Shown one piece after another: positions 37,201-46,939 of a stretch of 64,000 nt of DNA. Each line of letters starts with the position of its first letter. The first letter of the stretch is position 1. This stretch comes from Symsagittifera roscoffensis (lineage: Eukaryota > Xenacoelomorpha > Acoela > Convolutidae): assembly GCF_963678635.1 (NCBI RefSeq), contig NC_087070.1, forward strand, positions 53,108,750 through 53,172,749, given 5' to 3'. Made by a program: the position numbers and the translations under genes. The notes beneath the pieces were generated by a model. It searched no databases. It was not told the origin of the DNA and worked only from the letters and a program-made list of their open reading frames with translations.

Positions 37201-40200
37201 ACCAAACTGATGGAAAAAATATCTTATCGGAACTTTACTCAAACATACAATAGGCACTTCATTGTAATTGTATCAATCATCACGTTATCAAAGGATTCAA
37301 TCATGAAAAACTATAACTCAGACTTCACAGCACACCAAGCAATGGCTTTTATCTTACCCATAGGAACGCTTCGCATATCTTGCATTTCCAGACGCAAAAT
37401 CTGGTATGAAAAAAAAAATTAAATCACGTGCACCACAAGCTGGTATTCTCCCGAACACACTCTTCAACTTATATATGAGCTCGATACCTAATCAGATAAT
37501 CACTAATGCTAATGACATAGCAATCCTACCATCCGGTCTACATAAAATTCAGTTGCAAACACAAATTAGCTCTTACCTCAATCAACTGAAAGATTGGCTG
37601 AAAAACAGGCAATTAAATGAAAACAAATCTGTGTCAACTCATTTTACTTGTTTGCCTGCCGAATAAAATTACTAAACTGAAGTCGATATTGGAGGATCTG
37701 ACCTAAAACATCAAAAACTCAAAATATCTCGGTGTCCCTCAGATAACATGTTCATATTTGAAACAATAACTCTTGATTTTTCCGCACGGGTTCAAGTGAG
37801 AAGTATTTTCTCAAAAAAGTTGCTGGAACCAACTAGTAACCAAAATGAAACACTAGAAATCAGTTATCGAGCAAACAGCGATAGCGAGATGAACTACTCC
37901 GCTCCTATTTGGTGTACACGTTTAAGCAACTTTTCCTGCTCGAAAGCATAATGAGATGCTTGTCAAACAATTCGTCTTCGGACGCCTTCTTCCCGAGCGT
38001 GCAGATCATAAAATTTTACAACTAAACCTCATACGCATACTGGAAGCAACAGTGAAAAAAATACGAGCAAAGAAATGCTGAACTCCTGCCAACTGATTCA
38101 GTTCTAAACCTAAATCAAAACAGAATAAGCCTCAATCACATGCATACAAAAACTGTTAGAGAACATTGAGAAGCACCATAGTTAACTTCTGGGAATGGCC
38201 AATCGTGGAGAGAAACTCGCAGAAAACAAACTCTCGCATAAAGCTAGGTGCCCACTAGCAAAGCTCCGCTTGCTGGTGGGCAAAGCTCCGCTTGTGTCCA
38301 AAAAAGCACTGTTAACAATATAGGTCCACACGAATCGCATCATTTATTCAACCACTCAAGCAGACTGATCCCTTTCGTAAAACTGAACAACTTCAACTTG
38401 TATATAACGTAGGAGCGGTAGAGCTACACCACCTTAAAAGACATAATTAGCGCGAGGGAGGGAGCTGATCTCAAAAAATTACAAAATGCGATCACTATTC
38501 AGTGTTTGAACAACGTTTGAGTACACCACTCTGTGGCATGGCCTATCTATTCCATCATGAGTCAATATCATTGCAATAAACACGAGTCAAAACTACCAAA
38601 CCCAAACGAGAAAAAGATAGCCGGTTGCTGTGCAAGTAACACAAAAACACAAAAAGTACCGACCACATTAAAAAAAACTACAAAAAATTTGTTCAAATTT
38701 CTAAGTTTTTCAAATAAGTGTCGTTTCTAGAGCGTGGTTTGATGACAGAACTATACATACGCGTACACACACCGTGATTTAAGTGATTTTGTTGACCAAG
38801 CTGTTAATCTGACAAAAATAAATGTTTCTATTGAATAACGCATGGAAATCATAAGAAAAATAAAGACCAGCCCTTTGCAAACAACTTGGAGTGAAATCAG
38901 GCAAATCGTTCTAAAAATAAAATATTTTTTCAAAGAAATAGCAAAAGACACTTCTTTTTCCTTAAATTCTTTTGACAAATCTGACAAAAATTAATGTTGT
39001 TATTGGATAACGCATGAAAATTGCAGGCGTAAAAAAATCGAAATAAAACAAAGAATAGCCCTTTGCAAACAGCTTAGAATGAAATCGGGCAAACGGTTTA
39101 AAAAAATCAAATACTTTTTCAAAGAAATAGCAAAAGAAACTTCTTTTTCATAAAAAATTTTTGAACTCATCCTTAAAGTTGGATATCTTTATTGATGCTA
39201 GGTAAAAACAAGCTACGCAACCGGTAATGTTACGGCAAAAGAAGAAATTAGTCGAACAAATCTGTATAAAATACTGATTATTTCACCAATGGAAATAATT
39301 ATTTTCCGATATATTTGTCAAATTTTGTACCACTACACCGCACAGATGAAAACCATTCAATAGCAGAGAAGCAAAACGTAGCTTCGTATCGCTTCCGACA
39401 CAATGCAAGTTAGCGCTTAGTGAATGAGACGTTAATACCATCGAAAAAAAAAACAAATTGAAAAATGAAATTCATTTCAGAAAAAAGTCGCAAAACACAA
39501 CCACCAGAAACAAAGAAGCTTTTATACTTTAACGAGCTGCTACTTGAAGCCGATAACAAAGGGAAAGACAGACATTAAGTCGAACACAAGGCCATTAATT
39601 GTTGTCATGAAAAAAATTTGAGCAATTAAATTTTAAAACTTTGAAATCTTGCAACACAAAGTACCTGAAATTTACGAAAAAATTAACTATTTTATGCTTA
39701 TGAAGCGACACAAAAGAAAATAATTAAGCCAATTAAACAAACGCTGAAACCAATAAGGCCGAATAAAAATTTAAAGTGGAAAAAAAAGCAAAAAGGAAAG
39801 CTAAGGAAAATATACAACGTCATGGCTAATATTTTTTTTAATTACAGGAAAAAATCAAATACAGTTGCATCTTCGATATTTAAAACTTATGTTCAGCTCT
39901 TTCTTTCTGTACTCGTCCTTCGTATTGATTGTCGGTGGTCTTTGAGCTATTTTTAGTGCTTCTAGAGTCAGCAAAATATTCTGGTTGGCGTGAGAGTTTA
40001 TAATTTTGGTTGATCCCAGAAACGCTACAGGTGATGAAATGGCTGCCAACAGGGCTGTTTTTCCGAGAATGTTCGCGTGCACGTGTCATCAAGTGTCTAG
40101 TCGTTTGACCGATGTATCCTGCGTTACACGCAGGACAGGTGATATTGTAGACTACGTTGCTGCGTCCCATTTTCGGTAGCTTGCATTTCAAAGAGGGAAG

Positions 40201-42133
40201 AAGTGTAGAAAGTTTCGACATTGTAAGGATAACAGTAAACGAAACATCTTTTTATACTCTAGTCAACTTCTTTATAAATTGGTCAGTAACAACGCCACGA
40301 TACTGCAGGCGGTAGAACAGTTTGCCTGTTTCACGGGTCTTGGTAACACCGGCCTTCTCGTTTTCCGACTTGTCCATTAAAAAATTATTGATTGCTTTTG
40401 CGAATAATCGGATTGTAAACTGCAAGTGGATATTGATTGCCCTCAAGAATGTTCTTCAACTTGTTCACACAATCATCAAAAAAAGTCCAGGTAGAGCAAC
40501 TCCGAAAAACTCGATGTACAAAACCAAAAACGACGGAGTTTTTGTACTTGCTCGTACTCACAGTGTGATAGTTGAGGCACAGGCCGGTGTCTGTCTTTTT
40601 CCGGAACCACTCAGTAGACAGAAAACTGTCCCTCCGTTCGATGAGAATATCAACTTCATTCTCAATCAACTTCATTCTCAGTTGTAAGCTTCAAGTTACC
40701 ATGTAAACCGTTGGCGCGAGTAAAAAGAACTGATATCTCTGACATTAGAATGTCGCCCATGTAGCGGAAAAAAAGGTCTGTTCTCACTCAAAATACTGTA
40801 AAACTTACTCATGAATATTTTGGCTAGAAAGGGTCTGAGAGGGGAGCCCACTGTAAGCTTGCCCCCAAAAACTTATCTGTTTGCATGAAGACACTTAAAA
40901 CGAAAAATATTTAATTAAGACGAACAAAATTCGGAGAAAACAATTTTCCCAAGAAAAACTATCACTGACACAATTTAAGTACCATCCAATTTATGCACTG
41001 ACACAAAATTAGTCACTGACACAAGTATCATTGACACAAGTATCACTGACACAAATTTAAGAACCATTCAATTTATATCAAATTAAATGAATTAAATGAA
41101 TATTGATAAACACAAAAGCGAAGCGGAGCTTTTCCCCTTGTTGCGGTAACAAAAACATAGCAAAACAGCATCTACAAAAATTTTGTGTAGACTGATATTT
41201 CTTTTGACCAAAACACCACTAGAAACAAAATCGTCGTGTAAAATGTGCTTTCAGAAATATTTATCGAGCTGAAACTAAATCGACAGAAGTAATGTTAAGG
41301 TTAATTCCCGAGAGCTTAAATCAAAACTGTTGTAATGACAAAGACCAATCCAATCGCAAGTGTTTAGAAACGAAAGTAATACATGGCATATATTTAAGAC
41401 CATTTAAAATTGATTGACAAAATCACATATTCAAATAGCTATGGAGACTCAAAAAAATAGTTAACGAAGAATTGTAAATTTCCACAAAAATCTTATGTTT
41501 GAAATGTTTGAATATGTTGCCTCACGCTACCCCAAATTCGAACCCCAAATTCTACTGCAAAAACCAAAAGTTATCACATCCTTGAAACAAATAGGGTAGC
41601 TTGTTCCTGTGCAAAAGGCAGGAAGGTTCCAATCAAAGTGATTTAAAAAGAAAGAAAACTATTTCCTTCTTTTCTGAATTCGTGTCGTTTTTTGCGAGTG
41701 TATATAAAAAGGAGAGGGACAAAAACGACGCCTGGAAAGATTTATCACGGCTTCAGTAGACTAAAATTTTAACGGCAATGTTCATACATCATACCGATGC
41801 GCAGCTTCGTACCACTTGCGATAGATCACAAACTTAACGAGGTTACCTTGAAAAATCGGTGAGCCAAAAAAAATCTTGAAAAACTTTGAAAACTCGGTGA
41901 GCCAAAAAAAACTTACCACGATAAATTTTGGAATTCAATTTTCAAGATTCGCACGTGATTCCCAGCACCCACGCTCATGAAACATTATTATCCACCTTCA
42001 AACAACACAATTTAAGCCTACTAAGTGGATATAATATAAGACGAAACTTCAAGCCGAATTAAAATGGAGCAAAAAAAAAACAATTACACAGAGGCAAAGC
42101 TTCGCTTCGCAAACACTAGCGAGAACACAACAA

Positions 42134-42165
<32 letters not shown>

Positions 42166-44801
42166 GATAGATTGTGTCCCATTGGCCGAGAGATCTTGGG
42201 GGAGGTCTCGGGTGGTTCCGCGACGTAGACGCTGGACACTTGAGAACCTGGACACGATGCTCTGTTTCGGACCACATACAAGAGACATCGCAGCCAAAGC
42301 TCAGAAGATTAATGCGTTACTTAAAGCTCTAGCAGGTACAGCATGGGGCAGTGACCGCGAAACCCTCATGACTCTGTACAAAGCTACCAGCAGATCTGTC
42401 ATCAACTACTGCTGTTCCACCTGGGCTCCCATCATCAAAGACTGCCACTGGAAACGACTACAACTGGCACAGAATAAAGCCTTACGTATCACAACAGGTT
42501 GCTACAACATGACGAACATAGACGACCTGCACAATGAAGCACGCGTTCTGCCCATTAAAGAACACACCCACATGCTCGCCAAACAGTACGCCATCACTTG
42601 CTACAACCCGAGGCACCCCCGTCACTCTCTGACCACAAGACCTCTCCCGCACCAACCTCAGATGAAACCTGACCTTTTTTTACAAATATGAAAACCAGCT
42701 ACCAAATCAAAGAATTGAACAAAAAGAAGCCAAAAGACTACAAAAAGTCCTACACACACAGATCGTCAACGAAGTCAGCAGCAGTCTCAAACCGAACCCT
42801 GTTTACGGAAGCGCACCTCCTGAAATACACGAAACAGAAAGTTCACTACCAAGGGTCTGCAGAACACGCCTGGCACATCTCAAACGGATACTGTCGTATT
42901 TTAAACTCTTATATGTCAAGAATAGACGAAAAAATTGAAGATGTCTGACCAAACTGCAATAATCACGGCCACACAACCCAGCACCTTTTCGATTGCGCGG
43001 CAAACCCCACTGATTTGACGGTTGATGCACTCTGGAAACAACCAGTGGAGGCGTCCACTTTTCTCAGACTGGAAGACGACACAGAGATATAGCGGCTACA
43101 AACAACAACAACAACAACAACAGAACACGACAAAAAGCAGCTCACTAAAGTGCAATAAGATAAGGTATAAATACGCCTCGAATAAGTAAAAATTCGGCTG
43201 GATCTGAGATTCGAATCTGCGACCTAGAGATGATAACAAAATTGAAACAAATGTTTTTTCCCAAAAGAAAAAAAGTTCCACTTTTTGGAATTGCTAATTC
43301 TTATTTTTCGATCTGGGAAAACGCTAGCTGAAGCTCCAAAACTTGATTAAGCTGACGAAAATTACTATTATAGCTGAATAAAAAGCTTTACTCGCCGCCT
43401 TCTTGACATTGATAAAAAAACAGTTTTTGAATTTTATTTAATAACGAATCGCGATCGTAAGGGCTTGGCCATGAAATGACACCCGAATCCATCTAACGTT
43501 TGTTTGGCACCTGATTTTCGTGCAACAATCAGTAAATTCAACTATTGTTTTATAATCAAAAAAACCTAGTACGCAATTAACAGCACGTGGTAATCGCAAT
43601 CGTAAATATGAGAATTGTTGGTCCCATCCGGGAGTCTGTACCTCGCTAATATCTCTTATCAGGTCTTTGAATGAATGTGTTTTGACTTGAAAAAAAAACA
43701 ATACATCAAAGTTGAACTTTCACGTGCGGTAAAAAATGAATTGATTGCTTTAAGGGATTGACAATTTCTACCAAGAATTCGACGAGGAAAACGAATTCTC
43801 CTACGCGCCTCTGCTCTATTTGCTTTCCATTCCCGATTTGACTAAGCGATGCAAAGTGGGAGCCGCTCTTGCATGCTTCGGATACAATAATATTCAAGAG
43901 CAAGTTCAGATCTCAAGATACAGGGCATTGCGCTTCAAGTACTTCAAACAAATGCTTGATTGCAAAGACTCGCCCTTAATTCAGTGTAACGCAGCTTTCC
44001 AGGTACTAAAGATTTGATAGGTTCGATATCTGCTGAGATTTTTTTTCCATTTTTAACAAAAAAAAATATTAATCCTATTAAGTCAGGTGGGGTTAATTAC
44101 GTCTGCGAAAGTCTTGATAGCGACCGAGAGGCTTAAATTTACTTTCTAAATCATGGCAGTTGTACATAAGAAGGATGTGTAGCCCTCTTATAACTGAATC
44201 TAGTTACTTTTACACACCTATGATACTCATTTTTGGGCTTAGGTTATAATTTTATCCAAAATTATCGAAGATGAAGACCCCGCAGTGTGTGCGGCTCAGG
44301 GAATCAAACGGATGATTTCAATTCTGGAATCGTCTCAAGACGTTCCCGTGCAAGTTGCAGCTTGTGAGTGTATCTGTAGACTAGCTAGATCATCTGATTC
44401 GGGCGTTGCCGATGCGATGATTGCCATTGATGTCGTGAAACACTTAGTTAATCTAGTCACCTTCTCCGACGACACCCATGTCAAGGGAACGGGCTCAATA
44501 GCTCTTGGATACTTAACCCTTCGATTTTCAGGATGGAGAAAACTCTTGGACTTGTGAGTGGCTTTGACTTCTGGAATAATTATAAGAAACCACGAATTAA
44601 TTTATAATGAGTGGCCAAATTTATTTTAGATGCAGGAAAAACGGATCTATTGTTGATATTATTCAACCATACTGTCAACATCCCTACAAAATATCGGCTA
44701 AATTTCTTCAGGAGTGGAAGCATTACCAGCAAGTATCCAAGTCAAGTTCAGGAGAGAAATCTAGTAAAACTGAAATACTGAAGCCTATTGCTATCATGTA
44801 A
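30778..44801 (+). CDS. ANKAR: Ankyrin and armadillo repeat protein, ANKAR-like, ten exons
   Basis: Exons 30778-31285, about 31726-32402, 32720-32913, 33214-33294, 33650-33818, 36155-36367, 36542-36624, 43755-44002, 44243-44553 and 44630-44801 join with matching phases to about 884 residues, if a single extra base in exon 2 is discounted. The N-terminus has two to three ankyrin repeats (WDAIHHAAFEGSKKQIEKIL; TPLLCGVLGNKPEVIRQLL; GRNAVEIAIKEQ). The rest is armadillo-like helices (ALWALAGDD, SEGLALACEGPFGR, GGIIPLNRLFRNQDERIVIG, VQIEAALTLSYISL, VQVAACECICRLA) with an acidic insert in exon 2. Expected to be a protein-protein scaffold; the molecular role of the ANKAR family is poorly known. The ankyrin-then-armadillo order and the ALWALAG motif suggest ANKAR; another ankyrin-ARM protein is possible. 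A poly(A) signal lies at 44830. Confidence 0.75.
31726..32402 (+). CDS. ANKAR: ANKAR-like exon 2, with a probable one-base frameshift
   Basis: From about 31845 the frame is clear: MVEFLLSLAKTF, KLRTKGGITVLLENML, a Glu/Asp-rich insert (ETEEDENSEDENTSE) and EFRGFSKLVEIVKLYEKF, with donor TGCGA|GTAAGT. Between 31726 and 31840 the frame in phase with exon 1 reads VIELFRPEEHMLELGVQLVQ, an ARM-like helix pair. It runs into a stop unless one base is lost near the GGAAAAG at 31833-31839. The alternative in-frame reading upstream needs the weaker exon 1 donor. The 5' boundary is therefore uncertain. Confidence 0.65.
32720..32913 (+). CDS. ANKAR: ANKAR-like exon 3
   Basis: About residues 395-459. Acceptor CGTTTTCAG|GAAGAA, donor ATCAAG|GTGGGA. 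Encodes LIVSQGRITEALLHHAKN and SCIDTLKLLVSQNPESQEIA. Confidence 0.75.
33214..33294 (+). CDS. ANKAR: ANKAR-like exon 4
   Basis: 81-nt exon, phase 1 to 1, encoding FKLRSSISSLCCLKLKAAF. Acceptor AAATTCATTCAG|TTTTCA, donor CACAG|GTAAAT. Small, so moderate confidence. Confidence 0.6.
33650..33818 (+). CDS. ANKAR: ANKAR-like exon 5
   Basis: Acceptor TTTCCACAG|TTCTGA, donor GGCCAG|GTTTGT. Encodes SSALWALAGDDVNRKRHIG and IGIRLLLDYMSTDENELLQL, a clear armadillo repeat. Confidence 0.82.
34644..35290 (+). pseudogene. MULE-type transposase remnant (FLYWCH-associated family)
   Basis: In an ANKAR-like intron. Reads PGPADIEKRKFRKPLQNKAV then EPPHQAI, matching the region after the FLYWCH/zinc-finger part of Mutator-like proteins. 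About 35050-35160 reads IDGTFSTAPSVFFQIYTIHA and IPIVYALLPGKKEESY, the conserved start of the MULE transposase domain (first catalytic Asp in 'DGTF'). Broken by stops. Identification rests on remembered family motifs. Confidence 0.65.
35655..35740 (-). mobile_element. tRNA-derived SINE head
   Basis: The minus strand has CGAGCTGTCCAGTCAGTAG (A-box region) and GGATGTTCAAATCTCGGGTC (B-box region) with tRNA-like spacing. Confidence 0.5.
36155..36367 (+). CDS. ANKAR: ANKAR-like exon 6
   Basis: Acceptor TTTATGTAG|TGAGGG. Encodes SEGLALACEGPFGRAEEIG and GGIIPLNRLFRNQDE. The donor (CACAA|GTTATT) is weak but is the only one giving the phase 2 needed by exon 7. Confidence 0.8.
36542..36624 (+). CDS. 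ANKAR: ANKAR-like exon 7
   Basis: 83-nt exon encoding FLLALMKHGKSEMVQIEAAL. Acceptor TTACTTTCAG|ATTTCT, donor CACTGG|GTTTGA. Followed by the 7.1-kb intron 7. Confidence 0.78.
37190..38060 (+). pseudogene. Jockey-type LINE reverse-transcriptase remnant
   Basis: Reads PQAGILPNTLFNLYMSSIP (motif B), then ITNANDIAIL (motif C region with the YADD lost) and LNQLKDWLKNRQLNENKS (thumb), as in Jockey-clade non-LTR elements. Multiple stops. In ANKAR intron 7. Confidence 0.65.
38809..39165. repeat. Two-copy tandem duplication, 172-bp period
   Basis: CTGACAAAAATAAATGTTTC at 38809 and CTGACAAAAATTAATGTTGT at 38981 begin two copies. Both contain AGCCCTTTGCAAAC and CAAAGAAATAGCAAAAGA. Confidence 0.7.
39880..40900 (-). 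pseudogene. Penelope-like element, copy D (no PHD insert)
   Basis: The minus strand reads, in order, a motif-B-like FLGASLQWAPLSDPF (about 40860), motif C FFRYMGDIL (about 40765), a thumb region (TEWFRKKTDTGLCLNYHTVS), and the GIY-YIG endonuclease (VVYNITCPACNAGYIGQTTR, then REHSRK). Only about 20-25 codons separate motifs B and C. Frameshifted and 5' truncated. In ANKAR intron 7. Confidence 0.75.
40970..41075. repeat. Short repeats of CACTGACACAA
   Basis: The motif or one-base variants occur five times, flanked by two ACCATYCAATTTAT blocks. Confidence 0.6.
42136..42160. repeat. (GA)n microsatellite
   Basis: About 12 GA units, between a SINE-tail motif (42091) and the LINE remnant. Confidence 0.8.
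42182..43122 (+). pseudogene. Jockey-type LINE 3' end with (CAA)n tail
   Basis: Reads AAKAQKINALLKALAGTAWG, LYKATSRSVINYCCSTWAP, LQLAQNKALRITTGCYNMT and LHNEARVLPIKEHTHMLAKQ, the conserved C-terminal part of Jockey-clade ORF2. After a frameshift come RTRLAHL and a CPNCN...H...HLFDC-type zinc motif (frame broken). It ends with a (CAA)n run at 43097-43121, a usual 3' end for such elements. 5' truncated. Confidence 0.8.
43192..43240 (-). mobile_element. tRNA-derived SINE fragment
   Basis: B-box-like GCAGATTCGAATCTCAGATC on the minus strand; no clear A-box. Confidence 0.35.
43755..44002 (+). CDS. ANKAR: ANKAR-like exon 8
   Basis: Acceptor GCTTTAAG|GGATTG, donor TTCCAG|GTACTA, ending phase 0. 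Encodes APLLYLLSIPDLTKRCKVG and KDSPLIQCNAAFQ. Confidence 0.8.
44243..44553 (+). CDS. ANKAR: ANKAR-like exon 9
   Basis: Acceptor TGGGCTTAG|GTTATA, donor GACTT|GTGAGT. Encodes VCAAQGIKRMISILESSQDV, VQVAACECICRLARSS and VVKHLVNLVTFSDDTHVKGT: clear armadillo helices. Confidence 0.87.
44630..44801 (+). CDS. ANKAR: ANKAR-like exon 10 (terminal)
   Basis: Acceptor TTTATTTTAG|ATGCAG. Encodes NGSIVDIIQPYCQHPYKIS and a Ser/Lys-rich tail to the TAA at 44801. Confidence 0.82.
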
Positions 44802-44829
44802 AATGTAAATGAAATTTTAATTGCTATCA

Positions 44830-44835
44830 AATAAA
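44830..44835 (+). promoter_or_regulatory. Poly(A) signal of the ANKAR-like gene
   Basis: AATAAA 29 nt after the stop codon. Confidence 0.65.
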
Positions 44836-45423
44836 ATGTATTTGAAAAAAAATCTTAATCCTCGCAATTTATTTTTCAATGAAATCATCAAACATCGTTT
44901 TCTATGCAAGTTTTATCCTTTTTAGAAATGCTGGACATTAGTGCAGTCAAAGATAAAGCTCGGCAAGGTTTTTTTTAAATGAGCAAAAACTGATAATCAG
45001 AAGTTGAGAAAGTTCCGGCACTAGAACCCCAAATTAGTGCCAACATTGTCGAAGTTTCAAAATCCTCTCTTTCGAAATTACGCAAATTTTTCATCCAAAC
45101 TCATTGAAAGAATCCTCTGTAATCAGTAAATGGTTTTTAAATTAGGGCCTCAAAACTTCAAATTCTAGCACTTTAATGAGCTTTGGTCGGTTTTGATTTC
45201 GAATTTTTTTTCTTTAAAACAAAAAATTGCATGTGACTTCATCTGATCTCAAAAATGATCACTGCAGCTCCAAATTTTGAGGACATCATAATTAGAGTTT
45301 TTAAAACAAAACACAAAAGGAAGTCTAAAAATACCCGCGCTTTACTGAGGAACAATGTCGATCGAGTGTATTTTTTTTCAAAAGAAACAGTCCGTATAAA
45401 GAATTTTAAAATCCTAATTTAAA
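44836..45423. other. Intergenic, no gene seen
   Basis: AT-rich sequence between the ANKAR-like gene end and the ribozyme array; nothing assigned. Confidence 0.5.
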
Positions 45424-45484
45424 CGTTTTCGCACATTTTGTACATCATCAGGATTGAAAGTTTCTTTACAATACTTACAAAACG
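45424..45484 (-). ncRNA. Hammerhead-like core 1 (CUGAUGA type)
   Basis: Minus strand: CGUU (45484-45481), a bulged hairpin AUUG/CAAU with AAAG/CUUU and an AAA loop, CUGAUGA (45451-45445), stem GUACA/UGUGC with AAA loop, then GAAAACG. CGUU pairs with AACG as a helix III. A 5-nt linker lies between the putative cleavage base and helix I, which is not canonical. Confidence 0.55.
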
Positions 45485-45594
45485 ATCAAAGATCTGAAAA
45501 AATGAGATCAAAGATCTCAAATTTAACCAACTGTAATTACATAATAAATTACGTAACATTTTGAGAATGCGTTAAAATTGTAATCTCTAACAAA

Positions 45595-45656
45595 CGTTTT
45601 CACACCTTTTTGTGCATCTTCAGGTTTTAAAAATTCTAAACTATCTGTACAGAATG
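45595..45656 (-). ncRNA. Hammerhead-like core 2 (CUGAAGA type)
   Basis: CUGAAGA (45623-45617), stem GCAC/GUGU, GAAA (45601-45598). Helix III partners CAUU and AACG have one A.C mismatch, as expected from CpG decay. Putative base 17 is C. Confidence 0.5.
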
Positions 45657-45770
45657 ATCAAAGATCATAAAAAAGGTCATACACATCATTATTTTAAAAT
45701 TTTAAATACTCAACCAATCAAAACTTTACAAATATTTCGAAAATGCGTTAAAATTGTGAATTCAAACAAA

Positions 45771-45799
45771 CGTTTTCGCACATTTTTGTGCATCTTCAG
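45771..45799 (-). ncRNA. Hammerhead-like core 3 (truncated)
   Basis: CUGAAGA, GCACA/UGUGC stem with AAAA loop and GAAAACG are intact. The upstream helix III strand is missing because different sequence follows at 45800. Confidence 0.4.
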
Positions 45800-45894
45800 T
45801 ACAATGTTTTGATTACAAATATTACTGAAATTATGTAACAAAATTTTAAATCTAAATATTTTAAGAATGCGTTAAAATTGTAAATTCAAACAAA

Positions 45895-45956
45895 CGTTTT
45901 CGCACACTTTAGTGCATCTTCAGGTTTTAAAAATTCTAAACTATCTGTACAAAATG
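45895..45956 (-). ncRNA. Hammerhead-like core 4 (CUGAAGA type)
   Basis: CUGAAGA (45923-45917), GCAC/GUGC stem, GAAA (45901-45898). Upstream hairpin GUUU/AAAC. Helix III CAUU/AACG with one A.C mismatch. Confidence 0.5.
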
Positions 45957-46083
45957 ATCAAAGATCATAAAAAGTGTCATACACATCATTATTTCAAAAT
46001 TTAAAATATTCAACCAGTCAAACTTTACAAATATTACTGAAATTATGTAACAACCATTATGTAACAATTTCAAACAATTTAAA

Positions 46084-46144
46084 CTTTTTCGCACATTTTG
46101 TGCATCATCAGGATTGAAAGTTTTTTTACATTATTTACAAAAAG
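46084..46144 (-). ncRNA. Hammerhead-like core 5 (CUGAUGA type)
   Basis: CUGAUGA (46111-46105), perfect GCACA/UGUGC stem, GAAA (46090-46087). Helix III CUUU/AAAG: the variable pair is U-A here instead of G-C. Confidence 0.55.
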
Positions 46145-46237
46145 ATCAAAAATCTGAAAAAAATGAGATCAAACAGTAATTACATAACAAATTACGTAAC
46201 ATTTCGAGAATGCGTTCAAATTGTAAACTCAAACAAA

Positions 46238-46299
46238 CCTTTTCGCACATTTTTGTGCATCTTCAGGTTTCAAAAATTCTGAACTATCTGTACAAAAGG
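46238..46299 (-). ncRNA. Hammerhead-like core 6 (CUGAAGA type)
   Basis: CUGAAGA (46266-46260), GCACA/UGUGC stem, GAAA (46244-46241). Helix III CCUU/AAGG: the variable pair is C-G here. The helix I hairpin also shows C-G where core 4 has U-A. Confidence 0.55.
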
Positions 46300-46555
46300 A
46301 TCAAAGATCATAAAAAGTGTCTTACACATCATCATTTCAAAATTATAAAAATTCAACCAATCAAAACTTTACAAATATTACTGAAATTATGTAGTAAGTA
46401 TTATGTAACGATTTCAAACCATTTGACACAAATTTCTGAGGGTTTCCATCCTTTTTGTTTTTACAATTTCCTTTTGTTGCTAATGTTCATGCTAACATGT
46501 AAGTTATTTCAAAATTTTTCGTTTTAGTCACAACTTTTCGATTCTGGAACCAGGG

Positions 46556-46700
46556 ATTGCAATATATTGAATGATCAGATATTGAATATTGAGACGATGT
46601 CAATATTAAATTTTTAATATTGAGATATTGAAGGCTAGATATTGATATTGATATTGAATTTTTTGTAGATATTGAGAAAAACGGATTTTGTATCAATGCT
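46556..46700. repeat. ATATTGA-rich insertion
   Basis: Repeated (T/G)ATATTGA units, about 12 of them. With its flank to about 46940 it interrupts the junction between pseudo-LTR and GIY-YIG region that is continuous in PLE copy B. Confidence 0.6.
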
Positions 46701-46939
46701 TGAAACGTGACGTTTTAACACATTCACATAAAACAAATGGTGATAAAAAGTTTCTGAAATGTGGAAGAGCCTCTCTCAAGCATTAAAATTAAACAAATTA
46801 AACAAAAAACAATTACATTGCAAAAAAACTAAACAAATTTAATTATATATTTCGAAATTCAATATTGAATTTGGTCTCTGGTATCTTAAAATAGTGATAA
46901 TAGCCATAGTGTCAGCTCCCTTCTTCTTAACACGTCCTA

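Larger units (their letters stand above)
45424..46460 (-). repeat. Tandem array of Penelope-type terminal repeat carrying hammerhead-like cores
   Basis: Six hammerhead-like cores lie on the minus strand at spacings of 124-189 bp, separated by shared AT-rich sequence (ATGATGTGTATGACACTTTT, ATCTTTGATC, TGTTACATAATTTCAG). Two core types alternate in part: CTGAAGA preceded by TTTTAAAAC, and CTGATGA preceded by CTTTCAATC. At its right edge the array joins the sequence (46420-46550) that abuts the GIY-YIG end of PLE copies at 46950 and 49850. It is therefore most simply the PLE pseudo-LTR, in the same orientation as PLE copy A. Confidence 0.7.

Noticed and set aside
42049-42297. Frame with a Leu-Ser repeat on the minus strand
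   Set aside because: It is the translation of the (GA)n microsatellite, opposite the LINE remnant.
45595-45656. Type I hammerhead reading, with the cleavage site downstream of GAAA at CGC(A/G)UUC
   Set aside because: CGUU downstream can pair with AACG in core 7, but it does not follow the base changes seen in cores 5 and 6, and no helix I strand next to it matches the sequence before CUGANGA. The upstream CNUU pairing fits more copies.
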